A stretch of 42,102 nt of DNA from an uncultured Bacteroidota bacterium (lineage in GTDB: Bacteria; Bacteroidota; Bacteroidia; Flavobacteriales_F; PHOS-HE28): NCBI GenBank assembly GCA_902825795.1, contig CADECG010000014.1:1-42102 (forward strand), given 5' to 3'. Both the position numbers and the translations under genes were made by a program. The notes under the pieces were generated by a model. The model saw nothing but the letters and a program-made list of their open reading frames with translations, made no database searches and was not told the DNA's origin. This document shows, one piece after another, positions 40,705 through 42,102 of the stretch. Every line of letters begins with the position of its first letter. The first letter of the stretch is position 1.

Positions 40705-41873
40705 CCGGGAAGGAAATAAACCTGAACACCGTCGCCGATGCCCCAAGAACGTTTACCCGCAGGCAAGTAGGCGAGTGCCTCTGCCCCGACCAACGACCTC
40801 AGCATATGCGAACCCTCATCGGCCAATAACATCACACGGCCATCGTTCACGACCGCTGCACGGAACTCCGCCCGCTCACCCTTCACATTCACCTCGTGCA
40901 GCAGTGGCAGAAGGTGGGACCGCAACCACGGATCGATGGCGCCCTGCATGGCCCGCATATAAGGCAACACATACGTGTAGAACAGCACCAGCACGGCGCG
41001 CGGATTCCCTGGCAAGGCGAAGATCGGCTTGCCGTTCAACGTGGCGAAGAGCATGGGTTTGCCGGGTTTCTGTGCTACGCCATGGAAGTGGACCGTGGCC
41101 CCAAGACTTTCCAATGCCGGCTTGATCAGATCATGATCCCCTACCGATGCACCACCCGTGGTGATCAGCAGATCACCTTCGGCACAGGCATCCGTAAGGG
41201 CCTGCTTCAGATCGTCCATGTTGTCGTTGGCGATGAGCGGGTCGTTCTCCGGGAAGCAACCCTCAGCGTGGAGGGCGCCGATCAGCATCCATTCGTTGCT
41301 GCTGTGGATGCGGCCACCGGTAGCCTCCCCTTCGCCGATGAACTCGTTGCCGGTGCGAATAATGCTGACGATCGGTTTGGCATGCACTTCAACATTTGCC
41401 ACACCAACAGAGGAGATCAGCCCGATGGCCGCTGCGTCAAGTCGCGTTCCATGTGGCAAGAGCAGTTCATCCTTGCGCACGCTTTCGCCCATGCGACGGA
41501 TGTTGGCGCCGATCGGTGGAAGAGCTCCGATGTTCCTGATGCCCGATCCCTCGGCAATACAATGCTCCTGCATCAACACGCGATCGGTTGCTTCCGGGAC
41601 GCGGGCCCCGGTGAAGATCCGTGCGCATTCACCAGACTCCAATGACCGGTCCAGAACTTCACCCGCGGCGATGGATCCGACAACACTCCAAGGTGCTTCC
41701 CCCCGGGCGGCGTACCCGTCGACGGCGCTCATGTCGAAGAGTGGATATGCGGAGGGGCTGAAGACGTCATCGGCCAAGTAGTGCCCATTGACCAGGTGTG
41801 AAAGCATGAACTCCGACGGTGTACGTTCCGCACGCGCCATTATGATCTGCTTGGCCTCTTCGACGCTGATCAT
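40701..41873 (-). CDS. moeA: Molybdopterin molybdenumtransferase MoeA
   Basis: 390 residues. MoeA inserts molybdate into adenylylated molybdopterin. Typical parts: early YPLFDMSAVDGYAAR, RIFTGARVPEATDRVLMQEHC, IIRTGNEF, the MPT-binding ITTGGASVGDHDLIKPAL, KPGKPMLFATLNGKPIFALPGNPRAVLVLFYTYVLP and the small C-terminal domain. Domain IV ends normally. It overlaps both its neighbours by ATGA (TSUP upstream, mobA downstream) and so is an inner gene of the Moco operon. Confidence 0.95.
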   Translation of the reverse strand: MISVEEAKQIIMARAERTPSEFMLSHLVNGHYLADDVFSPSAYPLFDMSAVDGYAARGEAPWSVVGSIAAGEVLDRSLESGECARIFTGARVPEATDRVLMQEHCIAEGSGIRNIGALPPIGANIRRMGESVRKDELLLPHGTRLDAAAIGLISSVGVANVEVHAKPIVSIIRTGNEFIGEGEATGGRIHSSNEWMLIGALHAEGCFPENDPLIANDNMDDLKQALTDACAEGDLLITTGGASVGDHDLIKPALESLGATVHFHGVAQKPGKPMLFATLNGKPIFALPGNPRAVLVLFYTYVLPYMRAMQGAIDPWLRSHLLPLLHEVNVKGERAEFRAAVVNDGRVMLLADEGSHMLRSLVGAEALAYLPAGKRSWGIGDGVQVYFLPG

Positions 41874-42102
41874 GGGAAGACGAGTTTGATGCTTGCCAGC
41901 ACAAGTACCAGACCGAGCGCCTGACGCAATCGCGGTTCGATCATTCTATTGGCGCCGACCCAACTTCCGAGCAGGCCACCGAACACCGCAGCGACCACCC
42001 ATGCGTAGGTCCCCGGATCGGTAAAGGCCGCGCCTTGCGATGCACGCACCAAGCCCGCAGTGCTGTTCACCAGAATGAACGGTGCGGTGACCGCGGCAGC
42101 GC
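41870..42102 (-). CDS. Sulfite exporter TauE/SafE (TSUP) family permease, partial
   Basis: The last 77 codons of a membrane permease; the start lies outside the window. The seen part begins AAVTAPFILVNSTAGLVRAS, continues to AWVVAAVFGGLLGSWVGANRM, and ends in a hydrophobic helix ALGLVLVLASIKLVFP. This matches the second half of TSUP proteins, whose repeated NS-AGLVG-like motif lies in the second repeat. These proteins move sulfite, sulfonates or other anions. In a Moco operon a role in sulfur supply or molybdate-related anions is a guess. It overlaps moeA by ATGA. Confidence 0.82.
   Translation of the reverse strand, partial: AAAVTAPFILVNSTAGLVRASQGAAFTDPGTYAWVVAAVFGGLLGSWVGANRMIEPRLRQALGLVLVLASIKLVFP

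Noticed and set aside
1..42102. CRISPR arrays, tRNA or rRNA genes, complete insertion sequences
   Set aside because: No regularly spaced direct repeats, no cloverleaf or rRNA signatures and no transposase or integrase frame were seen on either strand.

Overview
The window looks like a GC-rich Bacteroidota chromosome, most likely an uncultured member of the order Flavobacteriales. The basis is the many large Sec-exported proteins with C-terminal type IX secretion (T9SS) sorting domains, the propeller-type sensor kinase (Reg_prop / Y_Y_Y / HisKA_3), CRTAC1/UnbV and delta-60 repeat proteins, the Bacteroidota-type GreA-like factor, and promoter-like TAnnTTTG boxes. The species cannot be named from the sequence. 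Genes are packed tightly, and 4-base stop/start overlaps (ATGA, GTGA) are common.

Layout: 1-12.6 kb holds secreted or lipid-anchored proteins (an LNR/YVTN propeller protein, a seven-bladed lipoprotein, two repeat-propeller T9SS proteins of which one is broken by an in-frame TAG, small exported proteins and a prolyl-oligopeptidase-family hydrolase), plus a MOSC protein and a GreA-like factor. 12.8-14.0 kb holds a self-inhibited Fic AMP-transferase with an operator-like palindrome. 14.0-20.1 kb holds a formate dehydrogenase alpha subunit (fdhA), two broken copies of its 3' end, a tiny membrane protein, a HicBA toxin-antitoxin pair and a T9SS protein. 20.2-26.0 kb holds exported proteins, a GrpB-like protein, fdhD, tag and moaA. 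26.0-32.6 kb holds two very large surface proteins. 32.7-36.5 kb is a sensor kinase/response regulator pair. 36.5-42.1 kb holds a nucleoid-associated protein, a lipoprotein and a molybdenum cofactor (Moco) operon: TSUP permease, moeA, mobA, moaD, moaE, an unknown gene and a moaC-moaB fusion.

Functional theme: moaA, moaC-moaB, moaD, moaE, moeA and mobA build Moco and its guanine dinucleotide form, FdhD sulfurates it, and FdhA uses it for formate oxidation or CO2 reduction. The MOSC protein may also handle Moco. No diaphorase (FdhB/NuoF-like) partner is encoded here.

The most unusual signal is repeated three times. A fragment of the END of a housekeeping or enzyme gene lies a few kb from the intact gene, and a single large secreted-protein gene (once with hicBA as well) sits between the two: a 5' copy of the hydrolase gene (9.5 kb versus 11.65 kb), 3' copies of fdhA (14.07 and 14.42 kb versus 17.19 kb) and a 3' copy of moaA (29.5 kb versus 26.0 kb). 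In fdhA the tail of the intact gene and that of the fragment encode nearly the same residues with largely different codons, next to a stretch of near-identical DNA. This looks like a recombination joint with a tail from a diverged relative. I infer that secreted-protein genes enter this genome together with a homologous end of the neighbouring gene. Misassembly of mixed strains is the main alternative.
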